From: a virus
Direction: 5' to 3' (one strand)
Length of the DNA stretch: 43,231 nucleotides
Virus record (IMG/VR): IMGVR_UViG_3300010403_000012
Location: 1 to 43,231 of that record
Of this stretch, positions 15,391 through 23,314 are shown piece by piece. The stretch's first letter is position 1. Each line of letters opens with the position of its first letter. The notes under the pieces were generated by a model. That model saw nothing but the letters and a program-made list of their open reading frames with translations, made no database searches and was not told the origin of the DNA. A program made the position numbers and the translations under genes.

Positions 15391-16417
15391 TGACTAACCA
15401 GTCCGATGTTTCGTTGGCCACACTCCACTGCTTACGCTCGTAGTTGAAGTGCAGGATCTTCGTTCCGTTGAGACTCCACATCACGCATTTGGTGTCATAG
15501 TCCACCGCGCCAACGATTGCCGTCCCTGGAGACGCCCCGATCAACGTTCCGAAATACTTGTCTATCTTCTCGTTGCTGATCGACGTGACACTTACGCCGT
15601 CAGTCACGAAGAACCCGAGGCCTGAAGCGAAGTACGCAAGGCCTCCAACCTGTACGATGGAATTCGGGTAGAAGCACCCGCGACCGATGTCGATGGGGTC
15701 GAAGCTGAATACAGCCGGAGGGCCGGCATAGGACATGCGGGACACGCGGGCGCGCTGAAACACTATCCCGAACTGGTCGCCATTCGTGATGCCAGTCACG
15801 GTGCCACCAGCGGCCGGCATGATTTGCGATCCGGCTTGCTGCGCGATGGCGGTAGCAGAATTAGGCGTTGGGAATGAGTCGTAGTCGTTGATGCCGCTCC
15901 AGCGGAGCGTATACGGCCCGGTGGCACTTCCCGGCAAATCGCCGAGAACGAGGAACTGGTTAATCACCGCTACGTGCTGAGCGGCTGGCGCAGTTCCGGG
16001 GGCCGAGCCCAATACGGACGCGCTCGAGCCAATCGTGAATCGCTGCGGCAGGTCAACCGCATTCGTGCCGATGATCACATTGTCGAACTGAGCGAACCGC
16101 CAATACTCGCTGGAGGTGTAGGCCCCGCCCACCGTTTGAAACACGTTGGTCAGCGGGTTGATGATGAACAGCGTGCTTTGATTGCCGGCCACGAGACCGT
16201 ACACAACCGCGCCAGACGTCGGGTTGCTGTTTGCATACGGGTATGCGCCATTCACTCCCGCAATCGCTGTCGATGATCCGGCAACGAGCGGCACATACGG
16301 GACATATCCGCCGTCTGTTGGGATCACATTCTCGGCAACCGTCAGCCCCATGTTGCCAAGATCAGCTTGATCCGGCATCCAATCGCCGAAGCTGACAATC
16401 GTCGATGCGAGGCTCAT
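15371..16417 (-). CDS. Tail / DNA-stabilisation-like protein
   Basis: A 348 aa all-beta protein with repeated short strands (GAVVYGLVAGNQSTLFIINPLTNVFQ, then YWRFAQFDNVIIGTN) consistent with a beta-propeller-like tail accessory protein, comparable in role to P22 gp10. ATG at 16417 forms an ATGA overlap with the adaptor gene. A longer reading frame to 16510 adds a basic sequence inside the adaptor gene and is rejected. Function as a tail plug or hub is by position. Confidence 0.65.
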   Translation of the reverse strand: MSLASTIVSFGDWMPDQADLGNMGLTVAENVIPTDGGYVPYVPLVAGSSTAIAGVNGAYPYANSNPTSGAVVYGLVAGNQSTLFIINPLTNVFQTVGGAYTSSEYWRFAQFDNVIIGTNAVDLPQRFTIGSSASVLGSAPGTAPAAQHVAVINQFLVLGDLPGSATGPYTLRWSGINDYDSFPTPNSATAIAQQAGSQIMPAAGGTVTGITNGDQFGIVFQRARVSRMSYAGPPAVFSFDPIDIGRGCFYPNSIVQVGGLAYFASGLGFFVTDGVSVTSISNEKIDKYFGTLIGASPGTAIVGAVDYDTKCVMWSLNGTKILHFNYERKQWSVANETSDWLVNGIQRS

Positions 16418-17052
16418 CCCACGCGCACCTGCATCGGGCCACCGGAAATATTCGTGGCCTTCTGGAGCTTCTGGTACGCGTCGAGCGCGGCGCCGTAGAA
16501 GCCCTGCCACGTGCCGATCTGCTCGGAGTCCTTGATCAGCGGAGCGGCCTCGAGGAGCGCGCCGTAGAGCAGGAGATCAGGCGCGTTGAGGATGAGATAG
16601 TGCGCAACGGCATCAGCGCCACCAGTTGAGTAGCTGCGAAGCGCCGTGGGCTTGGCGTAGTACGTGCCGCCAACCGTGAAGTTGGACGACGGGTACGGGC
16701 CGTATTCGAAGTTCGCGCCGTTCCGCGCAATCAGGTTCGGGATGCCGCTTGAGCCACTACGCGGGTAGTCGTCGTATAGCTGCGAGAGCCCAACCGGCGA
16801 CAAGCGCCGGGTCGGCGTCATCGAGATATAGACATTCTTCCACGCGAGGAACCCGGACGGAACCGCGCTCACGCCTGCGGACATCGCGGTTGAGTACGAG
16901 GTCTCAAGCCACGGGCCCCAGTTCTTGGGGTCTCGGAAGAACCTCTCCTCCCAGTTCTGCACGAAGACGGGGATCTGCGAGGTCAAATCACCGCGCGATA
17001 GCCAGTCAGCGACATTCGCTAGGAGTGAGGTGTAGCCCGTGGTAACAGCCAT
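16414..17052 (-). CDS. Tail adaptor protein (gp4 / SU10-adaptor-like)
   Basis: A 212 aa protein with the adaptor pattern at its N-terminus (LLANVADWLSRGDLTSQIPVF...WEERFFRDPK), an aromatic beta middle (GGTYYAKPTALRSYSTGG) and C-terminal helices (NAPDLLLYGALLEAAPLIKD) seen in head-tail adaptors that bind the portal. It should form a ring under the portal and attach the tail. It sits downstream of the capsid genes, separated from them by the sugar-transferase cassette. Confidence 0.78.
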   Translation of the reverse strand: MAVTTGYTSLLANVADWLSRGDLTSQIPVFVQNWEERFFRDPKNWGPWLETSYSTAMSAGVSAVPSGFLAWKNVYISMTPTRRLSPVGLSQLYDDYPRSGSSGIPNLIARNGANFEYGPYPSSNFTVGGTYYAKPTALRSYSTGGADAVAHYLILNAPDLLLYGALLEAAPLIKDSEQIGTWQGFYGAALDAYQKLQKATNISGGPMQVRVG

Positions 17053-17612
17053 TAGTTAGCCTTTTGTCCGCTGGTGTCTTCGACCAGTCCGCGAGCGTAG
17101 AGAACCACGTAGAAGTCTTCGTCCCCCGTCACCTGGAACGTTTGCAGGTCGAAGCGGGCCATGAGGCGCGGCAGCCACCACTCAGGTGGACGCTGCAGGA
17201 TGTGCGCGTTCCGCCCATCGGACAGGACCTTCTTGGCAGGTCCCGTGCTGATCGAGATGAACGCAACCGCCTCCGTAAGGCGCATCAGGTGATCCAACAC
17301 CTCGTCGATGTTTTCCGGCTCTATATGCTCCAGCACGTCAATGCAGGCGATCATCTCGGCAGGTACTGGGGGCGAGGAGTACGCCTCCACGCACGGGTCG
17401 TAGGCCTGGTACTTGAACTTGTGATTCACGCCTTTCAGCGAGCGGCCAAGCGACAGGTTCGACCCGCAGCCATAGTCGAGCAGGTGATTCACCTCTAGCT
17501 TGTTCAGCATCTCGACGATGAGAGGCGCGTACTTCGCGCCTGTGACGCCGTAGTTGCCCTTCGCGTGCAACTCTTCCTGCGTCTTTTTGTACTCGTCCGT
17601 TATGAGAGCCAT
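17052..17612 (-). CDS. SAM-dependent methyltransferase
   Basis: A 186 aa class I methyltransferase. Motif I is LLDYGCGSN (44-52), followed by an acidic position near YDPCVEAY and CIDVLEHIEP (about 88-96). This resembles bacterial methyltransferases that act on sugars or small molecules rather than DNA. ATG at 17612 overlaps the end of the glycosyltransferase gene by 13 bases. A much longer frame to 17816 lies inside that gene and is a shadow. Probably part of the same sugar-modifying cassette. Confidence 0.78.
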   Translation of the reverse strand: MALITDEYKKTQEELHAKGNYGVTGAKYAPLIVEMLNKLEVNHLLDYGCGSNLSLGRSLKGVNHKFKYQAYDPCVEAYSSPPVPAEMIACIDVLEHIEPENIDEVLDHLMRLTEAVAFISISTGPAKKVLSDGRNAHILQRPPEWWLPRLMARFDLQTFQVTGDEDFYVVLYARGLVEDTSGQKAN

Positions 17613-18202
17613 TCTTTCCTCAAGCCCTTGTAGTGCCACACGAGCGCGTCCGAGGTGTCCTCGCGGCTCTTTGGCGTCCAGTTGTAGCGATTCGCGTCGA
17701 GCTCCAAGACCGAGTAGCCACCGCGCTTTGCGGTAACAGCCACGGCCATCTGGTCGCCCCACCAGCGTTGGAACCTGTCCGGCAGTGCGCGGCAGACATT
17801 CGCCGACACCTTCCAAAAGTCAGTTCCCGTCGAGAACATCACGCCCGTGTTGTACGGACAGACCTCGGCCATGTTCACGCCGTCGAAGTGGCAAGCCACC
17901 GTGCGCCGCGTGAGCGCGACATCAAAGTCCCAGCCCACGTTCAATGGCGCTTTCACCACGCAGTCGTCGTCGAGGATCAGCATCCGCGTGTGCGGATAGG
18001 CCGCGAGGTGCTCAAGGCGGAAGGTCATCATCCGCCCGTCATAGGGACGGCGGATCACCTCGTCGGCTATGCAGTCCGTGTCAAGGTCCGACATCTGCAC
18101 GAGCTTCACGCCCGGGTGATGCCGGCGCACCGACTCCACCATCAGCTTGGCCCAAGGCCGGTCGTTACCGACTAGGACGAATGAACACTCCTTGATGCTC
18201 AA
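17600..18202 (-). CDS. Glycosyltransferase-like protein (GT-A type)
   Basis: A 200 aa protein with a GT-A layout: FVLVGNDRPWAKLMVESVRR at the N-terminus, then LILDDDCVV with an acidic DDD triad at 78-80 that would bind Mn and nucleotide sugar, and later YNTGVMFSTG and GDQMAVAV, typical of GT8-like enzymes. Acceptor and donor are unknown. It is coupled to the next GT8-like gene by a 4-base overlap. Confidence 0.72.
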   Translation of the reverse strand: MSIKECSFVLVGNDRPWAKLMVESVRRHHPGVKLVQMSDLDTDCIADEVIRRPYDGRMMTFRLEHLAAYPHTRMLILDDDCVVKAPLNVGWDFDVALTRRTVACHFDGVNMAEVCPYNTGVMFSTGTDFWKVSANVCRALPDRFQRWWGDQMAVAVTAKRGGYSVLELDANRYNWTPKSREDTSDALVWHYKGLRKEWLS

Positions 18203-18864
18203 GCACGTTTCTTCAATCGCTCATAGACGTGCTTCGCATGGACGCTGTTCGCCATGAGGTCAGCCCATGAGCAGGTCCGCACCATGTCCTTGAACGCCGC
18301 GACCCAAGGGCCGTCATGGTAGCCGCGCGTCTCCGCGTGGCACGGCACGCCCTGTGTGTAGTGGTATAGCGAAGCGCCCGTGGGGTCGGTGTACCCCACG
18401 GCAGCGTTCCACTCAGCCGGGAATCGCCCGATCTGCATCCCCGCGCCGTGGTCAGTCCAAGCGAAGTCGAGCAGCTGGTGCGACTCGTCATCGACGTAGG
18501 CCGGAGTGAGCACCTTGCAGTTGTCGCAGTTGAACAGCATCGCCGACGCCCACTCGAAGCGCGCCTGGTCCTGGTTCACCAGCACCGGTGATGCGTAGTC
18601 GTCGTTATCGAACAACTCCGCGATGTCGCCCGTGACGACCATGTCGGCGTCGAGGAACAGCGCGCGGCCACGAAAGCCGCATAGCCATGGGACGATGAAG
18701 CGCGAGTACGTGAACTGCGTGAGGCCGCGACGCTTGACCGGAAGGGTCTTCAGCATCAGCGGCGTCATCGCCACGGGCTCGGAAGAATTCTGATAGATCG
18801 AGTGCTGCAGCACGCTGTAGGCGAGCGGCTGGCGCTCATCCACTCCGACGAAGATACGGAGCAT
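18199..18864 (-). CDS. GT8-like glycosyltransferase
   Basis: A 221 aa enzyme: IFVGVDERQPLAYSVLQHSI at the start, ALFLDADMVVTGD with the DxD motif (D72, D74), then SAMLFNCDNC and a C-terminal His-rich block (YHYTQGVPCHAETRGYHD) that fits a GT8-family metal site. It likely transfers a hexose from a nucleotide sugar; the target is unknown. It lies in the cassette between capsid-associated and adaptor genes. Confidence 0.78.
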   Translation of the reverse strand: MLRIFVGVDERQPLAYSVLQHSIYQNSSEPVAMTPLMLKTLPVKRRGLTQFTYSRFIVPWLCGFRGRALFLDADMVVTGDIAELFDNDDYASPVLVNQDQARFEWASAMLFNCDNCKVLTPAYVDDESHQLLDFAWTDHGAGMQIGRFPAEWNAAVGYTDPTGASLYHYTQGVPCHAETRGYHDGPWVAAFKDMVRTCSWADLMANSVHAKHVYERLKKRA

Positions 18865-19163
18865 CAGGTGCCCTCCGCAATCAGTAGGTCGTTCTCATAT
18901 GGGATTTCAAACCAACCAGAATCGCTGGCGTATAGCTTCTTGCGGCATTCCGGTAGCTTCGCAAAGAAGTATCCCCACCCATTCCCTGCGGCCACATCAG
19001 CCCGCATTGCCTCTCGGGTGATCATCGGGAATCGTTCGTTCGTCATGTACTGCATATGCAGCCCGCCAAGTTCATCGTGAACGTATCCGGACGGCGCAAT
19101 TCCTTCATGCGGGATGTCGTATCCGTCAGTCCAAATTCGCTCAATAGATGCCGGACTTTTCAT
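18864..19163 (-). CDS. Hypothetical protein of the sugar cassette
   Basis: A 99 aa soluble protein with many Tyr/Trp/Gly residues (GYVHDELGGLHMQYMTN, GNGWGYFFAKLPECRKKLY). Start ATG at 19163 overlaps the GT9-like stop (ATGA). Its base composition is visibly lower in GC than its neighbours. No family recognised. Confidence 0.6.
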   Translation of the reverse strand: MKSPASIERIWTDGYDIPHEGIAPSGYVHDELGGLHMQYMTNERFPMITREAMRADVAAGNGWGYFFAKLPECRKKLYASDSGWFEIPYENDLLIAEGT

Positions 19164-20554
19164 ACGAACTTCCTCACCTGCTTCGCGACTTCCGACAGCG
19201 CGTAGCCCCATCCTTTGCCGTGCTCAATGAGCTTCACATCGGGATGGAACGGGAGGCCGGAATGGAACTTCCAGCACTTCCTCTCTGCGTGCATCGCCAT
19301 GGTCTTCACGCCTAATGCGGCGGCGAGATGCACAACAGCGGTCGGGAGGGAGATGACCGCATCGCATGCGGCAACCAGTGCCGCCGTATCGTCGTAATCC
19401 TTCGTGAGCGTCGCCCACGGGTATTGCACGAGGTCAACGTGCGGGTGTTTCTTCGTGAACTCCGCAATCTCGTCCGCCGCGTCCTTGTACTGAAGACAAA
19501 CCCAGTGCGCGTCGATGGCAGCGAACACCGGCAGCCAGTCCTCAACCGCCGCGCGGCGAAACTTCGCGCCCGTCTTCGGGATGCCACCGGACCATGCAAT
19601 GCCGATCACCGGCTTGCCCTTTGATTGAAACAGCGCCTTCCACATCGCGGTGCGCTCAGGGCACGGCGTGAGGTAGGCGCCAGAGGGGAAGGACTCCTGC
19701 GAGGTGCGGAAGAACTCCCCACACTGGCCGAGCGCAAGGGACGCATCGAAGTCCCTATCTTCCTTGTCCCACGGCTTCGTGCCGGGCTGCGCCGCGCGCG
19801 TGCCGTAGACCTTGGCCTGCGGGAAGGAGCGACGGAACAGCGGCGCCAAGCGCTTGTCCACGTCGAGGATCACCTTCTTCGATACCGCAATGGCATCAGG
19901 CACCATCGATGCAAAGCAAACCTCGTCGCCGATGCCCTGCTCGCCGTACAGGACCACCGTCTGGCCCATCGTGCCGTCCCACTCAGGCTCGTTGTTGTAT
20001 TGCTCGAGCGTGCGCCACGACGTGCCCAAGGTCAGGTGGTAGTTCTTCCACCCTTCCGCGAAGTTCCCAAGCGCGAGCTGACAGAAACCCAGGTTAGACT
20101 TCCCGATTTTGCTATCCGGGTTGAACTCCAAGCACTTCTTCGCGTGTTCGTGTGCCTCTTCAAACCGTCCGTTATCGATGCATAGGGCCGCGAGGTTCCC
20201 ATACAGCATCGAGCGGGAGTCGTCGCTCTTGGTGAGCGTCAAGCCTTTCTTGTAGCTGCGCTCTGCCTCATCGGTCAGCCACAGATCCTCGGCCGCGCGC
20301 CCGTAGTTCAACCACGACTGCGATGCCGTTGGCGCTACGTTTGTGATCTGCTGATAAAGCGCCTTGGCAACCACGGGATTGCCAGCGTTCTCGAATGTGT
20401 ACGCCGCGATGTCCAGGGCGTGTATGTCGTGCGGGTCTTCGAGCAGGTAGGGCTCAACAATGGCCCATGCTTCGTTGCTCTGTCGCCGCTCTGCGAGCTG
20501 CTTGGCCTGCCACAGGCGCTGCAGCTTCTCGTTGCTGATGACTGCGTTCATCAT
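19160..20554 (-). CDS. TPR-repeat protein fused to GT9-like glycosyltransferase
   Basis: A 464 aa two-part protein. Residues 1-190 are tetratricopeptide-like helical repeats (ALYQQITNVAPTASQSWLNYGRAAEDL..., AHEHAKKCLEFNPDSKIGKSNLGFCQLALGNFAEG in parts). The rest resembles ADP-heptose LPS heptosyltransferase/GT9 proteins: VVLYGEQGIGDEVCFASMVP, IGIAWSGGIPKTG, and CDAVISLPTAVVHLAAALGV in the nucleotide-sugar-binding half. The ATG at 20554 overlaps the upstream stop (ATGA). TPR-GT9 fusions in phages are thought to act on surface or virion polysaccharide; the target here is unknown. Confidence 0.78.
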   Translation of the reverse strand: MMNAVISNEKLQRLWQAKQLAERRQSNEAWAIVEPYLLEDPHDIHALDIAAYTFENAGNPVVAKALYQQITNVAPTASQSWLNYGRAAEDLWLTDEAERSYKKGLTLTKSDDSRSMLYGNLAALCIDNGRFEEAHEHAKKCLEFNPDSKIGKSNLGFCQLALGNFAEGWKNYHLTLGTSWRTLEQYNNEPEWDGTMGQTVVLYGEQGIGDEVCFASMVPDAIAVSKKVILDVDKRLAPLFRRSFPQAKVYGTRAAQPGTKPWDKEDRDFDASLALGQCGEFFRTSQESFPSGAYLTPCPERTAMWKALFQSKGKPVIGIAWSGGIPKTGAKFRRAAVEDWLPVFAAIDAHWVCLQYKDAADEIAEFTKKHPHVDLVQYPWATLTKDYDDTAALVAACDAVISLPTAVVHLAAALGVKTMAMHAERKCWKFHSGLPFHPDVKLIEHGKGWGYALSEVAKQVRKFV

Positions 20555-20922
20555 CCTTCCGTCGTCTTGCCGCCCAGATCGTGGACGATTTTCAGCTTCC
20601 CACCGTGGTTCAACTGCGTGCACTTCAGTGCAGGCGCGTGGGTGTTGATCTCAGCCAGCAATCGTTCGGTATCGTCGCTACCGTCGAGTTTGAACCCACG
20701 CGCTCGGAACTTGAGGAACCAGATGGGTGGAATCTTGGCGTATGTCCACCAGGACTGCCTGATCCCAGCTGCGTCGATATTCGCGTTGGCGACTTTCTTG
20801 TTGTACTCCAACACGGGCTCGATATCGGCCTCCGAGCGGATGTGTGCCTCACCGGTAGCCTCGTCGAAGTCGAAGTAGTGGGTAATCCCGGTTACCGGGT
20901 CGTAGTCGAGGATCTCGCTCAC
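20551..20922 (-). CDS. Conserved capsid-associated hypothetical protein
   Basis: A 123 aa protein: LDYDPVTGITHYFDFDEATGEAHIRSEADIEPVLEYNKK, then a Trp-rich helical region (RQSWWTYAKIPPIWFLKF). In related podoviruses a protein of this kind follows the major capsid gene and is retained with the virion genes; its role is unknown. It follows the capsid gene after a strong hairpin. Confidence 0.65.
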   Translation of the reverse strand: MSEILDYDPVTGITHYFDFDEATGEAHIRSEADIEPVLEYNKKVANANIDAAGIRQSWWTYAKIPPIWFLKFRARGFKLDGSDDTERLLAEINTHAPALKCTQLNHGGKLKIVHDLGGKTTEG

Positions 20923-20938
20923 GCTGTCTCCATGAAGT

Positions 20939-20961
20939 AGGGGCCCCGTGATGGGGCCCCT
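20939..20961 (-). promoter_or_regulatory. Strong hairpin downstream of major capsid gene
   Basis: A perfect 9-bp stem AGGGGCCCC/GGGGCCCCT around a 5-base loop lies 13 bases after the capsid stop. There is no T-run, so it is more likely an attenuator or an mRNA 3'-end stabiliser that keeps capsid message high than a full terminator. Confidence 0.7.
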
Positions 20962-20973
20962 AGCTAGGTCACA

Positions 20974-21981
20974 TCAGGTGCACGCCACGACCTTGGACGA
21001 AGCGCGCCAGTTGCGCGCCACCAAGGCCCATTCGGCGATGATCTGATACTTCGTGCCGTCGCCCGTCTTCGCGAGCTCTCGCTTGAGCGGCTTGCGCAGC
21101 CAGCGAATCGCCCAGAAGTCCGGATCGATGTTGAGCACGACGCTCGATCGCATGTACCGGTGCAGGATCACCTTGTGCGTGCCGAAGTCCGACACGATCA
21201 CGTTGGCAGCGCCCACAATCGGCGCCTGCTGGCCAGCCTTCACGTCGATAAAACGCGTTGCCTGACCGGCGAAGCCGTCGATAGCCGCCTTCTGCACAGG
21301 ACCCGCAAGGATCGTTGACGGGTTGCCGCCCTGAGCCCACGCGCCCATGAGCGCCTGGTTCAGAACCGCATACGTCAGCGAGCCCGTGGTCGAGCCGTCA
21401 GTCGGCGCAGTGCCGGCCGTGCCGGAGGTCACCGCAGGGGTCGTCGCCGTGTTGGCAGTCGTGGTCGCACGCACCGCGTTCGCGGTCGTCGAGCCAGGGT
21501 CAGCCGTCACGCCGCCGATCCAGCTTTCCATGCCGGCAGTCGAGCGTCCCGTGGCCGCGCCACCCACCGTCGAGATGCCGTTGCCGGCGATGCGGGTTTC
21601 GATGTCGCGCTTCAGTTCGCGCATCTTGACGATGGCGCCGCGAGCGACTTCGCTCTTGCGTCCCGCCTTGACGACAGACTCCAACGAGTCGGACACGAGG
21701 AAGGTCTTGGAGCTGATCTGCAGGTACGAACCGTAGCGGCTCGGGGGAGTGAGCGAGGCGAACGAGGCGTCGTCGCCTTCCACCTGGATGTTCGCGCCCG
21801 GCGCCGCGAGTTCTTGACCCAACCACTCGGTGTAGGTCGCGTTGGCTTCCTCGCGGTCGAGGTTCGAGAGGAGGTAGGTGTCCTCGGGGAAGAGGTCGAA
21901 GATCACGTCCGACAGGTCTTCTCGCAGACCGCCGGTCGAGCTGACACCGTAGGTCAGCGTGGTGTTAGTCAGAACAGTCAT
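20974..21981 (-). CDS. Major capsid protein (SU10 / DUF5309 type)
   Basis: A 335 aa protein with the SU10 major-head-protein pattern: NREDLSDxI-like block (GLREDLSDVIFDLFPEDTYLL), LHEW-like block (ATYTEWLGQEL), a conserved SDSLESVVKAGR, RELKRDIETRI, and a C-terminal part with ANVIVSDFGTHKVILHR and EWALVARNWRA. It should form the HK97-fold shell. AAGGA precedes the ATG and a small hairpin sits just upstream of it. The scaffold gene immediately precedes it. Confidence 0.9.
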   Translation of the reverse strand: MTVLTNTTLTYGVSSTGGLREDLSDVIFDLFPEDTYLLSNLDREEANATYTEWLGQELAAPGANIQVEGDDASFASLTPPSRYGSYLQISSKTFLVSDSLESVVKAGRKSEVARGAIVKMRELKRDIETRIAGNGISTVGGAATGRSTAGMESWIGGVTADPGSTTANAVRATTTANTATTPAVTSGTAGTAPTDGSTTGSLTYAVLNQALMGAWAQGGNPSTILAGPVQKAAIDGFAGQATRFIDVKAGQQAPIVGAANVIVSDFGTHKVILHRYMRSSVVLNIDPDFWAIRWLRKPLKRELAKTGDGTKYQIIAEWALVARNWRASSKVVACT

Positions 21982-21994
21982 TCATTGCATCCTT

Positions 21995-22026
21995 GACGCT
22001 TGCTTGCGTCTCGCCCGTGCATGGGC
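21995..22026 (-). promoter_or_regulatory. Leader hairpins before the major capsid ribosome site
   Basis: Two small inverted repeats lie in the 54-base gap ahead of the capsid gene: GCCC/GGGC (22013-22026) and GACGC/GCGTC (21995-22010). The second ends immediately before the AAGGA ribosome site. They may define a processed 5' end for the capsid mRNA; this is a suggestion from position. Confidence 0.45.
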
Positions 22027-22035
22027 GCTGGGGAG

Positions 22036-22980
22036 TTAGAAACGGCTCTCCAGTCGCTGCGCGATGATTCGAGCCTTGTCGGCTGAGGTCGCGGCGCTGG
22101 CTTGAGCCTTGCGGAGCGCGAGGTCGTTTTTCACGGCCTGCGACATGGGGCGCTGTTGCCCGGGTTTAACCATCGGGGGCGCCTTGGCGGCGGTCTGTAC
22201 GGCCTTGGCCTTGCTGGCCATCAGCTTGTCGTACTGCATCGCCTTGTGAAGAGTCTTGATGTGGCGGGGATCGAGGTCGATAGCGGCCAACTCAGCGTCG
22301 GTGTAGCCATCGGTCTTCGCGTGGTCGCGCAGTTCTTTCAGCGTCGCCTCAGACCAGTTCGGGATCTGCTTCGAGATGGCGTCGAGGGACTTGGTTTTCG
22401 CCTCGCCCACGGCCTGCTCGTACTTCTGCCCGAACTCCTGTTGCTTCGCCTGTAGAGCGCGCGCGATTGCCTCGCGGTTCTCCTTCCACTGGTTGCGTTG
22501 AGCGAGCAGGCGCGGCACCTCGGAATCAGGCACCTTCTCCCACTCGATAGGCTGATTGAGGACTGAGTCGTAAGCGCCGAGCTGCGTGAGCTCGTCCTTG
22601 ACGCTCGCCTCGAACTCCGTGCGCAGCCGATGCAGGCGCCCCTGCTCGTGCACGGCTTCCCATTCCTTCGCCTGATTGGCGATCTTCTGGGTTTTCTGCG
22701 TGTAGTCCCGCTCCTGAAGGATCGCCTTCTCAAGCGCCTTCGGGACTTGATATCGCTGGCCCTCGTACTCCACTTCCGTGAACTCTTCGGCAGGCGCTTC
22801 CGCTTGGGATGCCGTATCGACATCCTCGGCGGCCGGTGCTGCGTCCGTTGGTTCTTGCTGCTGTGCAGCTGCCGCCTGTTCAGGCGGATCGTCAGTGAGG
22901 CCGAACTGTGCCGCGACTCTGTCGGCAATACTCATCGACTCCGGCGCCGCTTGGGTGGCCGGTTGGTCCTGGGTTTGCAT
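22036..22980 (-). CDS. Scaffold-like protein
   Basis: A 314 aa acidic/Gln-rich protein: disordered N-terminus (1-65), a segment EVEYEGQRYQVPKALEKAIL common to phage scaffolds, long helices through the middle, and a basic C-terminus (QRPMSQAVKNDLALRKAQAS...RIIAQRLESRF) suited to bind the capsid inner face. It is immediately upstream of the major capsid gene and downstream of the portal, the normal position for a scaffold. It should be lost or cleaved during head maturation. Confidence 0.82.
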   Translation of the reverse strand: MQTQDQPATQAAPESMSIADRVAAQFGLTDDPPEQAAAAQQQEPTDAAPAAEDVDTASQAEAPAEEFTEVEYEGQRYQVPKALEKAILQERDYTQKTQKIANQAKEWEAVHEQGRLHRLRTEFEASVKDELTQLGAYDSVLNQPIEWEKVPDSEVPRLLAQRNQWKENREAIARALQAKQQEFGQKYEQAVGEAKTKSLDAISKQIPNWSEATLKELRDHAKTDGYTDAELAAIDLDPRHIKTLHKAMQYDKLMASKAKAVQTAAKAPPMVKPGQQRPMSQAVKNDLALRKAQASAATSADKARIIAQRLESRF

Positions 22981-22984
22981 CTAT

Positions 22985-23314
22985 CTACCTTCTGCTGTGA
23001 TAGCCAGCTGAGAATTCAGCTGGCGATTGGCGGCGCTTCTCATCTTCAAGCGCCTTCTCGAATCTCTTTCGCTCCTCGAGCCTGTGCAGGACGACCTTGC
23101 CATCCCGCACTGCTTGCTCAAGATGCCCCTTGACGCTCGTGAGCACCTTGAGCATGAGCCGGCATTCGTGAACGCCGGCTTTGTCACGAATCGGGGCTTC
23201 CTCGATGTTCGCGATGATCTTCGCGCGCAGCGTTTCGAACGCCTCGTTGAGCAGTGGGTCTGTGACCAGCTTCTCCGCGCGGTTGGCGCGCTCGATGGAT
23301 TGCTCGGGGGTCAC
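22985..23314 (-). CDS. Hypothetical helical protein of the head region
   Basis: A 109 aa protein, nearly all helical and charged (SIERANRAEKLVTDPLLNEAFETLRAKI in part). It lies between portal and scaffold, overlapping the portal stop by 4 bases. Similar small proteins are common in this position in SU10-capsid podoviruses; function unknown. Confidence 0.65.
   Translation of the reverse strand: MTPEQSIERANRAEKLVTDPLLNEAFETLRAKIIANIEEAPIRDKAGVHECRLMLKVLTSVKGHLEQAVRDGKVVLHRLEERKRFEKALEDEKRRQSPAEFSAGYHSRR

Noticed and set aside
17613-17816. N-terminal extension of the methyltransferase
   Set aside because: It is contained in the glycosyltransferase gene in another frame, and the family start matches ATG 17612.
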